From: Dallia pectoralis
Lineage: Eukaryota; Chordata; Actinopteri; Esociformes; Umbridae
Assembly: GCA_029465975.1 (NCBI GenBank)
Contig: CM055761.1
Location: 194,853 to 258,852 of the forward strand
Length of the DNA stretch: 64,000 bases
Reading direction: 5' to 3'
Part shown: piece after piece, positions 11,970 through 23,433 of the stretch
Numbering within the stretch: the first letter of the stretch is position 1
Layout: each line of letters begins with the position of its first letter
The notes under the pieces: generated by a model
What the model was told of the DNA's origin: nothing
What the model saw: only the letters and a program-made list of their open reading frames with translations
The model's database searches: none
Made by a program: the position numbers and the translations under genes

Positions 11970-14900
11970 TCAGACATAGAAAAGTCGTACTCGAGAGGTG
12001 CTGACATGAAGGTCGTCATCAAAAAACTTGGTCTCTATAACAACGTTTCCACTGCATAGGAGAGAAAGACACATTAGAAACCAACAGAAGTCTAGCTGTA
12101 AGAGCAGTTCCATATATAGGAGAGAAAGATACATTAGATACCAACAGACAGACATGTGGAGTTAGATATGTTAGATATCACTTCTACCAGGTGAGGCATG
12201 TGGAGTTAGATATGTTAGATATCACTTCTACCAGGTGAGGCATGTGGAGTTAGATATGTTAGATATCACTTCTACCAGGTGAGGCATGTGGAGTTAGATA
12301 TGTTAGATATCACTTCTACCAGGTGAGGCATGTGGAGTTAGATATGTTAGATATGAGCTACAATTGGTCATTGGCATTTGGTTGTAAGACACAATGTACA
12401 AAAATGATAGAGGCTTAGGTTTATTTAAAGCGGTCTTACGTTAAAACATTTGCTGGCATCATCTGTGACTCTGGAGCTGCTTCTATCAAAGATTGCCATG
12501 TGTTTGTGGAGTTGGGAATTACGAAGCCAAACTCAAAGAACCATTCTGCAGGTAGAGAGGTATACACGTACACACGTACATGTAGTGTGTAATAACAATG
12601 GACAAATATTAGATCATATATACAATAAAAATCTACAATATGTATTTCTATTGAAATGAGTACCTTCTAAGCACTGGCCTTTGAAGAAAACCTTCTGTTC
12701 AAGGCGAAACTTTTCCAGTTTTTCAGATGAAGAGAAATTTAGCTCTCTGGACACAGCTTTGCACTTAAGAATTTTCTTGGGGACTCGAGCTAAAAAGGAA
12801 ATTAAAGGGATGTTCAAACTGCTAATTAGGAAAATATAGATGCATTCAAAGCACAAAAGCCTGATCTGTTTACTAAGCTCTAGGCAACTTTGTCAGATCA
12901 AATGTATTTTTTAAAGATTCTATTATACAAACAAGATAGAAAGTACACAATTAACAATCTTATGGGCACTTTGACATTGATAGGGTTCAAGATCTGGAGG
13001 ACGTGTCTGACAATAGCCTGGGATGGTAGGAACCAATAATTTATTCTGCTAGTAAAGGAAAAGCTGGCTTGAGTAAACTGAAGTATACGTTGGATGTTCA
13101 AGTACCTTCGTGTTCAACTCCAGGAAGAGACAGGTCCTCTGTTCCTTGCCACAATACCTTCCCTGTCTCAGCATCACGTAGGTTCATCCAGTTTCTGGGA
13201 TATCCAGAGTCAAGGAACATCACACACACACGCGTGCGCACACGCGCGCACAAACAAACACACACACACACACACACTTAACACTTGCGAAGCCAGTGTG
13301 GTGCACACCGAATCTCAGAAGTATTCACCCCCACATGGGCTTTTCCGCATTTTACTTAAGTAGGATTTATTTTTACCAAATTGTACCAATGCACACATTT
13401 TCATTCTAGATAAAAATTAATGGCTCGGTTCATTTAAACAGCAGGTTGATTAGCAGGATTTTTCTGTACTTTGCTGCATCTATGTTGCTCTGTTGTCACA
13501 AGTTATCCAGACCCTGACACAGAGAAGCATCCCCACAACATGATGCTGCCACAATATTTATATCAACAACGTTCTCAGGATGATGTGTGTTGAATAGGCT
13601 GACAGGCAGAAATAATGCATAGAGCTAAAGCTAGATTTAGTTTTTTACAGATCGTAGAATTCAGCTATTGTTGTTTTCCAGCTCAGATATCAAAAGACAT
13701 TGATTCCTTTAGAGATACCATGATGCTCTGAATAGTTCCTTCTTCACCATGTTTGTTGAAGGATTGTTCTAGACAGATTCAAAGTTGTGCAATATCCTCC
13801 ATATTTAATAGTAATGGATATTACTCTGTCAAAAAGCATATTAATGCAATGGAGATGTTATTTCATACCAAAAATGGATGCCTTTGAAGAACCTTTATCC
13901 AGAATTGCTTTGAATGTACATTTGTATTGAAGATGTTCTGAAATCCAATTGATTATACGATATTTCTCACTGACAATGTATTTTTTTGGGTGGATCCGTG
14001 AAATAAATCCAGGATACCATTAATTCTAATTTTGTGTCAACACAATGTACATCCAACCTTATCTATGCTTTTTGTCTGCGCTATTTGTGTCTGCAGCTCA
14101 TGAAAAAAAATTCAGTCAGTGGATTAATGACAGAACACCAGTATTCTAGAAGGTGGCACCCAAAACAACAAAAAACCCAGACCGCTCAAGTTAAGATGGT
14201 TTAGTGTCAATCAATGGACAATCTGTAATTAATACCACACACACACACACACACACACAGGCATTTGGGAGGAAATGAAAAGCACCATGTTCGTCCAGCC
14301 ATTAAAATAAATAGGATTCTAAATATAGAACACTTGTGCACATCAAAACTGCAGAAAGTAAAAAAACAACGTGTTGTCAGGTGAAAACAACCAACTACAA
14401 CATGTGAGCATAACTAGTTAGCTGCTATAGAGCGGTTTATCAAGGGAACGTATGGTGCTTTGAATCATTTAATCCTTTCAAATCTTACTCATCAGAGCCC
14501 AGCAACACTGTGTAACGTTGGTAACATCCTTCTAGAATAATCATTACAGTTTACATTGTGTGATGTCAGTAACATCCTTCCAGAATAATCATTACAGTTT
14601 ACATTGTGTGATGTCAGTAACATCCTTCCAGAATAATCATTACAGTTTACATTGTGTGATGTCAGTAACATCCTTCCAGAATAATCATTACAGTTTACAT
14701 TGTGTGATGTCAGTAACATCCTTCCAGAATAATCATTACAGTTTACATTGTGTGATGTCAGTAACATCCTTCCAGAATAATCATTACAGTTTACATTGTG
14801 TGATGTCAGTAACATCCTTCCAGAATAATCATTACAGTTTACATTGTGTGATGTCAGTAACATCCTTCCAGAATAATCATTACAGTTTACATTGTGTGAT

Positions 14901-17900
14901 GTCAGTAACATCCTTCCAGAATAATCATTACAGTTTACATTGTGTGATGTCAGTAACATCCTTCCAGAATAATCATTACAGTTTACATTGTGTGATGTCA
15001 GTAACATCCTTCCAGAATAATCATTACAGTTTACATTGTGTGATGTCAGTAACATCCTTCCAGAATAATCATTACAGTTTACATTGTGTGATGTCAGTAA
15101 CATCCTTCCAGAATAATCATTACAGTTTACATTGTGTGATGTCAGTAACATCCTTCCAGAATAATCATTACAGTTTACATTGTGTGATGTCAGTAACATC
15201 CTTCCAGAATAATCATTACAGTTTACATTGTGTACCACTCAATCAGAAAACATAGATAATCTTCCTGTTATAAGGGGCCTTCAATCCTCTTCCTGACTGG
15301 GATGTTTCATGCGAACAGGTTTATTTGTCTCTGGATTGAGCCAACTAGAATATTTATATTTTTAACCCTTACTAGACAGTTGTTAGGGTTAGCACATTGA
15401 CAGTGAACTTGTACTCATTGTATGTAGCCATACTATTGTCATTAATTATTTTTTTTATTGTGTACATGTTCTTTGTACTATAAAATATTTACTTGCAATT
15501 TAAAACTTCTAGAACTTTCAATAAATATCCTCATTGCATAAAAACCACAATTTAAAAACCTAGTCATTACTTTTTAGGTCTGCATAGTTGGCAAACGTAA
15601 GACTTTAACTCGAAGCAATAAAAACTCAGAAACTAAGTTTAGCAACATTTATTAATCCCACATTTTATGAATGATTACAACAGGATCTGCTGCAACTCCA
15701 CTGGTTTCAATGTAAATTCTGAAAATACAAAGGTGGTCCTAAGGTTATTTGTAACAATTTCTTCAACAGTCATCATCTGTTCCACTTGGCATCGTGGCAG
15801 AAGAAGTGTCTCTAGAATCATTCCTACTGAAGTCCCCGATGAGAACAGAATATATCCACAGGGGTACAGGGCCTGCTCCCCCAACACACTCAGACAGGCT
15901 TCCTAATTAGACCCAAGGTACGTGCTAGCTTCACTTATATTTTAAAGAGTAGCTCCTTGTGGCAAAACATGCATGGTTTGCCAATATACAATCTACATAT
16001 TAGTTTTGGCTTCTTTATTCATCACAACAATTTTCCGCGGTGCGAACATAATCACAAAAGGCTTTTCTAATGATCAATCTAGTTCAGACGCAATGACCTT
16101 ACAACCAAACAATGACCAGGGTTCAGACATGGTCCTAGAAGTGTACAACCAAACAATGACCAGGGTTCAGACACGGTCCTAGAAGTGTACAACCAAACAA
16201 TGACCCAGGGTTCAGACACGGTCCTAGAAGTGTACAACCAAACAATGACCCAGGGTTCAGACACGGTCCTAGAAGTGTACAACCAAACAATGACCAGGGT
16301 TCAGACACGGTCCTAGAAGTGTACAACCAAACAATGACCCAGGGTTCAGACATGGTCCTAGAAGTGTACAACCAAACAATGACCCAGGCTTCAGACATGG
16401 CCAGGTAATGTTATTTAAAGCAGGTTCACCACATTGCCATTTAGCCAGGTGTTTAGCTAGGTGTTTAGCCAGGTGTTTAGCCAGGTGTTTAGCCACAGCC
16501 AACCAGGAGCAGCTGTGGGTACAAAGTACCGTTTTCTTTTTTGCCCCATTTTTTTCTAATCACAGCACAGACACACACACCGTGATACAGCACAGGCACA
16601 CACAGTGATACAGCCCAGTCAGCACATTATTACTATTAAGGATGAACACCTAGATTAATTTGTGAATGTTGCATGTTTCTTTTCTGATATCATTAAAGTT
16701 GATGTTGGTTAACCAACTAGCAAACAGGGAGAAAGACATTTTGGTTTCAGTACAATGACAAATTGCTCTGAATTAATAACTTGGTCTCTAGATGACCATC
16801 TTCTCCATGTTCTCTGACAATCCACATCAACAACCCAACTCAAGCACACTTTACTGCAATAGTTGGAAAATAAGTTTGTATATATGATTGAGGCAGCATG
16901 TAATAGCAACACACTAAACACAGTTCCCAGAACTGTAAGGACCGAGGCCATAAGGCTGCAAATCCCTGGCCTTACAAATCAAGGATTTAAGAATTACCAG
17001 CTGAGAAAATGAATCCTACAAGGTTACAGAGATAAACCCAACAATATGGATCCCATACCTACAGGACTCTAAACACACCCTCAGTACTTTAGAATCATAT
17101 GTAAAGGACAGAGTAGAATTACAGAACTATAGGTCACCCGTCTTCAGGCTAAAGCCTGTGAAAGCAATGCAGGTGTCATTATTCCTGTCTGCATTACTGT
17201 GCCTATTTTAGGACCAGTGGCTTGTGTTATGTAAACCGGAGAGCTCCACAACACTTTATTCATTACAGGACCATAGCATTTAAATAAGCTACGGAAATGT
17301 GTTAAAGTTATGCTAAGCTATGCTAAATGTTAAAAAGGGGTTGATTGTCATGCTAGTCCACCCTCTAGAACAAGAACAGTCCAGCTAGTCCACCCTCTAG
17401 AACAAGAACAGTCATGCTAGTCCACCCTCTAGAACAAGAACAGTCCAGCTAGTCCACCCTCTAGAACAAGAACAGCCATGCTAGTCCACCCTCTAGAACA
17501 AGAACAGCCATGCTAGTCCACCCTCTAGAACAAGAACAGTCATGCTAGTCCACCCTCTAGAACAAGAACAGTCATGCTAGTCCACCCTCTAGAACAAGAA
17601 CAGTCATGCTAGTCCACCCTCTAGAACAAGAACAGTCATGCTAGTCCACCCTCTAGAACAAGAACAGTCATGCTAGTCCACCCTCTAGAACAAGAACAGT
17701 CATGCTAGTCCACCCTCTAGAACAAGAACAGTCCAGCTAGTCCACCCTCTAGAACAAGAACAGTCATGCTAGTCCACCCTCTAGAACAAGAACAGTCATG
17801 CTAGTCCACCCTCTAGAACAAGAACAGTCCAGCTAGTCCACCCTCTAGAACAAGAACAGTCCAGCTAGTCCACCCTCTAGAACAAGAACAGCCATGCTAG

Positions 17901-20355
17901 TCCACCCCTAGAACAAGAACAGTCATGCTAGTCCACCCTCTAGAACAAGAACAGCCATGCTAGTCCACCCTCTAGAACAAGAACAGCCATGCTAGTCCAC
18001 CCTCTAGAACAAGAACAGTCATGCTAGTCCACCCTCTAGAACAAGAACAGTCATGCTAGTCCACCCTCTAGAACAAGAACAGTCATGCTAGTCCACCCTC
18101 TAGAACAAGAACAGCCATGCTAGTCCACCCTCTAGAACAAGCGTGGACAGAATTGACATACTGCAATCTGGGTCCCCAGTGATTCAGCCTTCCACAGTAT
18201 CAGGGCATGTATTGTTACTTTTTATTAGCAGCATGTTGGCCAGTGCAGACTGTGATGGTTCTGATGCTTGTGCCTTATTTAATTTGTAGACCAGTCTGCA
18301 AAAAAAGCATAACCTACATTTGTATTATAGCACCCCTCACCGCAAAAAAATGAAAGATGTCAATCTTGCTGTAGCATGCACCCAGTTGTGATGCTGATTA
18401 GTAAGACCAACAGGTGAGAGACTCAGGTAAGCAATAAGCGAGACAAAATGGAATGAAACGAGGCCAGTATGTTGCTATAAACAGGAAAAAGCAACGATGC
18501 ATTGAGTAATTACCATGAGTAGTTAAATGCCTAAAATACTGGATCTAGAAGCTGTATTACAGACTTAAACCCACCGAGGCTTAGTAGCTTAATCTACCTA
18601 CAAGTCATTTTGCATTTTGTGTGATTGTTGCAATGTCCAAGAAATAAAAATATACAGTACATTTTCCCTAAATGTTCTGCATTCATGAACAGAAGCAGCT
18701 AAAATGTGCAAACGGCTAAAAGAAGAAGGAATGGTATCTAGATACCCTGAGTGCTTGTTGAATTAGCCTACATCATAATAAGTAGTCCAACTAGTTAATT
18801 TATCCCAGTTAATAACTAGCTTTACTTGACCAACTAGTTAATTTATCCCAGTTAATAACTAGCTTTACTTCACCAACTAGTTAATTTATCCCAGTGAATA
18901 ACTAGCATTACTTGACCAACTAGTTAATTTATCCCAGTTAATAACTAGCTTTACTTCACCAACTAGTTAATTTATCCCAGTTAATAACTAGCTTTACTTC
19001 ACCAACTAGTTAATTTATCCCAGTGAATAACTAGCATTACTTGACCAACTAGTTAATTTATCCCAGTTAATAACTAGCTTTACTTCACCAACTAGTTAAT
19101 TTATCCCAGTTAATAACTAGCTTTACTTCACCAACTAGTTAATTTATCCCAGTGAATAACTAGCATTACTTGACCAACTAGTTAATTTATCCCAGTTAAT
19201 AACTAGCTTTACTTCACCAACTAGTTAATTTATCCCAGTTAATAACTAGCTTTACTTGACCAACTAGTTAATTTATCCCAGTTAATAACTAGCTTTACTT
19301 GACCAACTAGTTAATTTATCCCAGTGAATAACTAGCATTACTTGACCAACTAGTTAATTTATCCAAGTTAATGTCCATGTGTCTACTGACTGACCGTGTC
19401 AGGAGTGGCTAATAAAAGCATGGTGAAAGGAAAACAATAAAAACATAACCAACACTTATTTACGATACCAACATTACAAAACGTACTGCTGTAACAGGTC
19501 AGGAAACATATTAAAAACAGGCTAATATTTGCTACTAAGCTAAAGTTGCTAACAACATGTAGCTGAGTTAGCTGGCTTGGTGGGTAACTTAGGCTAACTG
19601 AAGGTAATGCACTGTAGTTATCTGGCTTGGTGGGTAACTTAGGCTAACTGAAGGTAATGCACTGTAGTTATCTGGCTATGGTGGATAACTTAGGCTAACT
19701 GAAGGTAATGCACTGTAGTTATCTGGCTATGGTGGGTAAGTTAGGCTAATTGAAGGTAATGCACTGTAGTTATCTGGCTATGGTGGATAACTTAGGCTAA
19801 CTGAAGGTAATGCACTGAAGTTATCTGGCTATGGTGGGTAAGTTAGGCTAATTGAAGGTAATGCACTGTAGTTATCTGGCTATGGTGGATAACTTAGGCT
19901 AACTGAAGGTAATGCACTGAAGTTATCTGGCTATGGTGGGTAAGTTAGGCTAATTGAAGGTAATGCACTGTAGTTATCTGGCTATGGTGGGTAAGTTAGG
20001 CTAATTGAAGGTAATGTACTGTAGTTAGCTGGCTATGGTGGGTAAGTTAGGCTAATTGAAGGTAATGCACTGTAGTTATCTGGCTATGGTGGGTAAGTTA
20101 GGCTAATTGAAGGTAATGTACTGTAGTTAGCTGGCTATGGTGGGTAAGTTAGGCTAATTGAAGGTAATGTACTGTAGTTAGCTGGCTATGGTGGGTAACT
20201 ACATGAGATGATGATGGTCAGACAGGCGAAGTAACACATCTGGCCTTCATTTTGGCTAGCAAATCAAATCAACATGCATAAGGATACAGCTTAAACCCCT
20301 TCAGTATCTCCTTGGCTCGGTCCTCGGTTGAAGACATTATGTCGGAATCGGACAT
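11970..20355 (-). CDS. pde6d: PDE6 delta subunit (prenyl-binding chaperone), 5 coding exons
   Basis: PDE6D is an immunoglobulin-like beta-sandwich protein that binds farnesyl and geranylgeranyl tails. It shuttles cargo such as PDE6, INPP5E and Ras-family proteins, with release by ARL2/ARL3. Coding exons on the minus strand are 20355-20288, 13194-13106, 12789-12664, 12545-12440 and 12051-11970, all GT-AG. From the first ATG the product has 156 residues; from the second in-frame ATG (20337) it has exactly 150, the human length. The second start is aligned with human MSAKDERAREILRGFK and is the likelier one, although the first ATG has a good context (A at -3). Conserved stretches include [51 protein letters not shown] and the C-terminus VSTSRVRLFYV. 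Intron 1 is 7 kb and mostly minisatellite DNA. Confidence 0.97.
12153..12354. repeat. 44-bp minisatellite, about 4.5 copies
   Basis: The core CATGTGGAGTTAGATATGTT is followed by AGATATCACTTCTACCAGG. The array lies in pde6d intron 4. A separate two-copy duplication (TAGGAGAGAAAGA) lies at about 12057-12150, directly beside the exon 5 acceptor. Confidence 0.9.
13218..13282. repeat. CA microsatellite with CG interruptions
   Basis: An ACACACACGCGTGCGCACACGC-type run lies about 25 nt upstream of the pde6d exon 2 acceptor. A second CA run lies at about 14236-14262. Confidence 0.85.
13310..14110. mobile_element. Probable decayed interspersed repeat (Tc1-like?)
   Basis: The phrases AGTATTCACCCCCACATGGG and CCCCACAACATGATGCTGCC resemble the minus strand of fish Tc1/mariner-type elements as I remember them. 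No transposase frame survives, so this is a resemblance call only. A repeat-library search would confirm or reject it. Confidence 0.4.
14512..15232. repeat. 48-bp minisatellite, 15 copies
   Basis: The core GTCAGTAACATCCTTCCAGA recurs every 48 bp with almost no divergence. Because 48 is a multiple of three and the unit has no stop codons in the relevant frames, open frames of 231 (plus) and 248 (minus) codons exist. They are repeat artefacts. The array is in pde6d intron 1. Confidence 0.95.
15640..15904 (-). other. Possible terminal exon in pde6d intron 1
   Basis: On the minus strand an acceptor-like ...CTAATTAG at about 15905-15912 is followed by an open frame of about 73 codons. It begins EACLSVLGEQALYPCGYILF and ends VELQQILL plus stop, with an ATTAATAAATG poly(A)-like signal about 25 nt after the stop. 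A second frame is also partly open. I do not recognise the protein. It could be an alternative last exon, a transposon fragment or chance. Confidence 0.25.
16085..16400. repeat. 43- to 44-bp minisatellite, about 7 copies
   Basis: The core CAACCAAACAATGACCAGGG is followed by TTCAGACACGGTCCTAGAAG. Units alternate between CCAGGG and CCCAGGG, which changes the length by 1 bp. The array is in pde6d intron 1. Confidence 0.92.
16438..16496. repeat. 12-bp tandem repeat, 5 copies
   Basis: The unit TTTAGCCAGGTG is repeated about five times, with one CTAGG variant. Confidence 0.9.
16497..17348. other. Intron 1 sequence without recognisable features
   Basis: This is pde6d intron 1 sequence with ordinary base composition and a short CACACA stretch near 16570-16605. 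I see no exon, RNA gene or clear transposon here. Confidence 0.5.
17349..18141. repeat. 32-bp minisatellite, about 25 copies
   Basis: The core CTAGTCCACCCTCTAGAACA is followed by AGAACAGTCATG. Variants are GTCATG, GCCATG and a 2-bp shorter GTCCAG form. The array is in pde6d intron 1. Confidence 0.95.
18142..18785. other. Intron 1 sequence without recognisable features
   Basis: This is pde6d intron 1. Nothing recognisable was found. Confidence 0.5.
18786..19372. repeat. 43-bp minisatellite with internal inverted repeat, about 14 copies
   Basis: The core CCAACTAGTTAATTTATCCC is followed by AGTTAATAACTAGC. Each unit contains CTAGTTA and downstream TAACTAG, a 7-bp inverted repeat, so the array is a series of potential hairpins. 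Three-unit periodicity is visible: a GTGAATAACTAGCATT variant recurs about every third unit, which is a higher-order repeat. Confidence 0.93.
19556..20200. repeat. 51-bp minisatellite, about 12 copies
   Basis: The core AGTTATCTGGCTATGGTGGG is followed by TAAGTTAGGCTAATTGAAGG. Variants are AACTTAGGCTAACTG versus AAGTTAGGCTAATTG, and GCACTG versus GTACTG. The array ends about 87 nt from the pde6d exon 1 donor. Confidence 0.93.
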
Positions 20356-20800
20356 CTTCAGTTTATAAGAGTGTTGAAAAATAGCTAAAACACGATGAGG
20401 AATCTTGTGATGTAAAAGCGGCTAACGTTAAGTTAGCGTCAACTGCCTAGCTAAGCTAACTTTATATTAATGCACCCAATAAATGGCATAGGTCTGTAAC
20501 ACTTACAATATAACATGAACCTACAGCACATCCCGATGTAATCTCACTGGGAACTCCTACAGTATAGTACTGATCCCTTAATCAACCTATCTACCATAAA
20601 TAGCTAGAGTATGGTCAGAGATTGACAGCTCATTTGTCCCAACATATTGCGCATTAGCCGGGCGACACAAAGAGAACAACAAATCAGATGAGGCGTCTGG
20701 GGAGGGACTTGGCTGGTAAAGACGCGTCGCCAATGGCAACGCCATCAAGACAAGTCCACGCCCCCTCGTAAGGAGCCCAACGCAGAAATAGACCACAAGA
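20356..20800 (-). promoter_or_regulatory. pde6d: pde6d promoter region with RFX X-box
   Basis: This lies upstream of the pde6d start. At 20726-20740 the sequence GTCGCCAATGGCAAC matches the RFX X-box form GTNRCC(0-3N)RGYAAC with a 3-bp spacer. An inverted CCAAT (ATTGG on the gene strand) is embedded in it. The site is about 370-390 nt upstream of the start codon. PDE6D serves ciliary trafficking, so RFX control is plausible, but it is inferred. Confidence 0.5.
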
Positions 20801-22600
20801 TACAATTAATAAACACAAATATATTTACACACAATTTTGTCGTAGTTTTATCATTTACATGTCACCTATTGTAAAAAACATCCCAAATGATCCAAAAGGA
20901 ACAGGTCTCAACCTTGGGAATCCTGAACCTGTTTGAATAACGCAGTTATTATTTTACCTCAGATTATTCACACTGTTTCTCTAAATTGCGTAACGTATAA
21001 TAATGTACATTTGCAGAAATCCGTATTAAATGCCTGAATAATTGCTGTTTGGAAATACGGACACCAACAATTTTCAGAGTCACAGATTGCCATCTAGTGG
21101 TCACAGAATAGAGTCACACCTCTAAAGAAGAAAGAGGACTGAAATGGTCACATTAAAACTTGTCTTTATACAGATTCCCGTCTGAAAAGTAAAATCCAGT
21201 GGAGGAGGTTATGGATTTGTGCAATTAGACATGCCTCTGTCCCTGGCATGATCACCATAGAATGGCAGCTGTCAAACTAGTAGTACACACGTCTTTGTAG
21301 TGAAACTGTAATTACTGGTTAGTTATCAAATATCTATTAGCCTAAAGGTTGCATTAGAAATCATTATATCTAAATCTATATCTGGCACCCTGCTGAGACT
21401 ACGACGTGCTCTCCCAGAGGTCTGGCACCCTGCTGAGACTACGACGTGCTCTCCCAGAGGTCTGGCACCCTGCTGAGACTACGCCGTGCGAAGGTCCCTG
21501 CAGTGGACAAGTGGTTCTGGTGTACCAACGCTGTCAGGTAAGCTGCCCGCACAAGACGCAGGCCAACCATCACCGCAGGAGGGCCCCAGGTCTTTGAGAC
21601 TTTGACCAGGTCTGGGTTGACACCCAAGACCTGCCGAGGAAGTCGACTCTAGTATCTTGTAGATTGGGAGGGGTACGGCCCAGATGAGGGGAGCTGGGTG
21701 CCGTCCAGGGATCTCCACTGTGAGAAGTACTTTATAAATAAACAAGACAGCATGTTGCTCTCACCTCATAGATAGAGGCCCAACCCAGCTTTTCATTGCT
21801 AACTTACTAGTGCATTCTTTATTTTTCATGATGTTTCAAGCTGCTGTTTTTGATATGCTGGATGTTTCTGTTCGTTTCTCATGCTTTACGGACACTAGCA
21901 GGCCCCAAAAACGAACACAGAGTCTAGAATTAAAACTAAATATAGATGGCACCTTTATAAAAATTATGTAATGGAACACAGCTGACTGATCAGAAACACA
22001 CCTCAAGCCAATTGTCGCAATACTTTGGAGCCCTAAAATAGTGCAATTTGCGCATGTTATGGCTCAAGAGGAAATATCAATGAAAATGGAAAGTCAAGTT
22101 TCTACAATATAAAGTTGGTCTACTTTCACCTTATTGAAAGTGATTTTTTAAATTCAGGACAAAGTAGGCCATATTGGTTCATTAATCGTATAACAATTAC
22201 CGGTAAATAGTGAAAAGAAAATGTACAAAATCACATCGACCTTGGCGTCTTGCCCAAATGATATGACGTAGAGGAAGTCTCACCTAAATCAGTAAAATGT
22301 AGTTAATAGGCTGGCTGGACACACATGACTAATCCTGTCTAGAGTGGGGAGTCAGGTTAGTGTGGGAGTCGGGTTAGTGAGTCGGTTAGTGTGGGAGTCG
22401 GGTTAGTGAGTCGGTTATTGTGGGAGTCGGGTTAGTAAGGGAGTCGGGTTAGTGAGTCTGCTCTACAAATCACACCTACCACCAGACAGGGCAACAAAGC
22501 ACTTGTTCACCGACAGTCCGTGAAACCGTGGGAAGGCAAAAACCCGTCACCACTGAAACAAAATCTAATTAAAGAAGTACATTTACTAGTTGAGACTTTT
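20801..22600. other. pde6d-ocln intergenic region
   Basis: This divergent intergenic interval holds a CTCF-like motif on the minus strand (GCCATCTAGTGGTCA, 21089-21103). It also holds a 40-bp tandem repeat with 2.6 copies at 21381-21497 (core TCTGGCACCCTGCTGAGACT) and a 27-bp repeat at 22346-22456 (core GGGAGTCGGGTTAGTGAGTC). Short open frames at 21406-21745 derive from the repeat and have no recognised product. Confidence 0.5.
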
Positions 22601-22719
22601 AATCTTTTAATTTGTTCTTCTCTGATTTGGCATCAATCTTTAAGGATATAAATAAACTCTGAAAACTGCATTCGGTACCGCATCAAACGCCAAAACCTAA
22701 AGCGGCTTTTACTTCTCAG
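22601..22719 (+). other. ocln: Candidate non-coding first exon of ocln
   Basis: CTTTTACTTCTCAG followed by GTGAGTT at 22720 is a near-consensus donor. It lies 2.7 kb upstream of the ocln coding start, whose exon begins with an acceptor (CCCTAG at 25419-25424) and 21 nt of 5' UTR. A spliced 5' UTR is therefore required, and this is the best donor I see in the interval. The transcription start is not defined. Confidence 0.4.
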
Positions 22720-22989
22720 GTGAGTTAAATCTGCCTTAAATTATAATCAATATGAATGTAAGTAGTCATTTTAATAATACAATATTTTAAAAATTCCATC
22801 TACAAAATATGTTTATAATGCTATTTTGGGGATAATATAATAAGGGATGTGAGGTTTTACTTTTGAGGTTTTTAAATATGCTAATTACTAACAATGTAGG
22901 CTAATTATCGATAACCATCCAAAATGTTTTCTCGGATCTTACAACTCGTCATTGTGCTTCTGTAGAACAAACAAGTGCGGTCGAGGAGT

Positions 22990-23433
22990 TTGGGGCTCTG
23001 TCCGGGTCTCTCTCTGTCCGGGTCTCTCTCTGTCCGGGTCTCTCTGTCCGGGTCTCTCTCTGTCCGGGTCTCTCTCTGTCCGGGTCTCTCTCTGTCCGGG
23101 TCTCTCTGTCCGGGTCTCTCTCTGTCCGGGTCTCTCTGTCCGGGTCTCTCTCTGTCCGGGTCTCTCTGTCCGGGTCCTCTGTCCGGTCTCTCTGTCCGGG
23201 TCTCTCTGTCCGGGTCTCTCTGTCCGGGTCTCTCTCTCTCTGTCCGGGTCTCTCTCTGTCCGGGTCTCTCTGTCCGGGTCTCTCTGTCCGGGTCTCTCTC
23301 TGTCCGGGTCTCTCTCTGTCCGGGTCTCTCTCTCTCTCTGTCCGGGTCTCTCTGTCCGGGTCTCTCTGTCCGGGTCTCTCTGTGTCCGGGTCTCTCTCTG
23401 TCCGGGTCTCTCTGTCCGGGTCTCTCTGTCCGG
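22990..23433. repeat. 14- to 16-bp CpG-bearing minisatellite, about 29 copies
   Basis: The units are TCTCTCTGTCCGGG and TCTCTCTCTGTCCGGG. Every unit carries a CCGG site, giving a local CpG every 14-16 bp in otherwise AT-rich DNA. Open frames of 160-200 codons on both strands are artefacts. The array is in the inferred ocln intron 1. Confidence 0.95.

Noticed and set aside
14492..15255. Open frames of 231 and 248 codons on both strands
   Set aside because: They are a 48-bp minisatellite (multiple of three) with perfect repetition; no start context, splice sites or homology.
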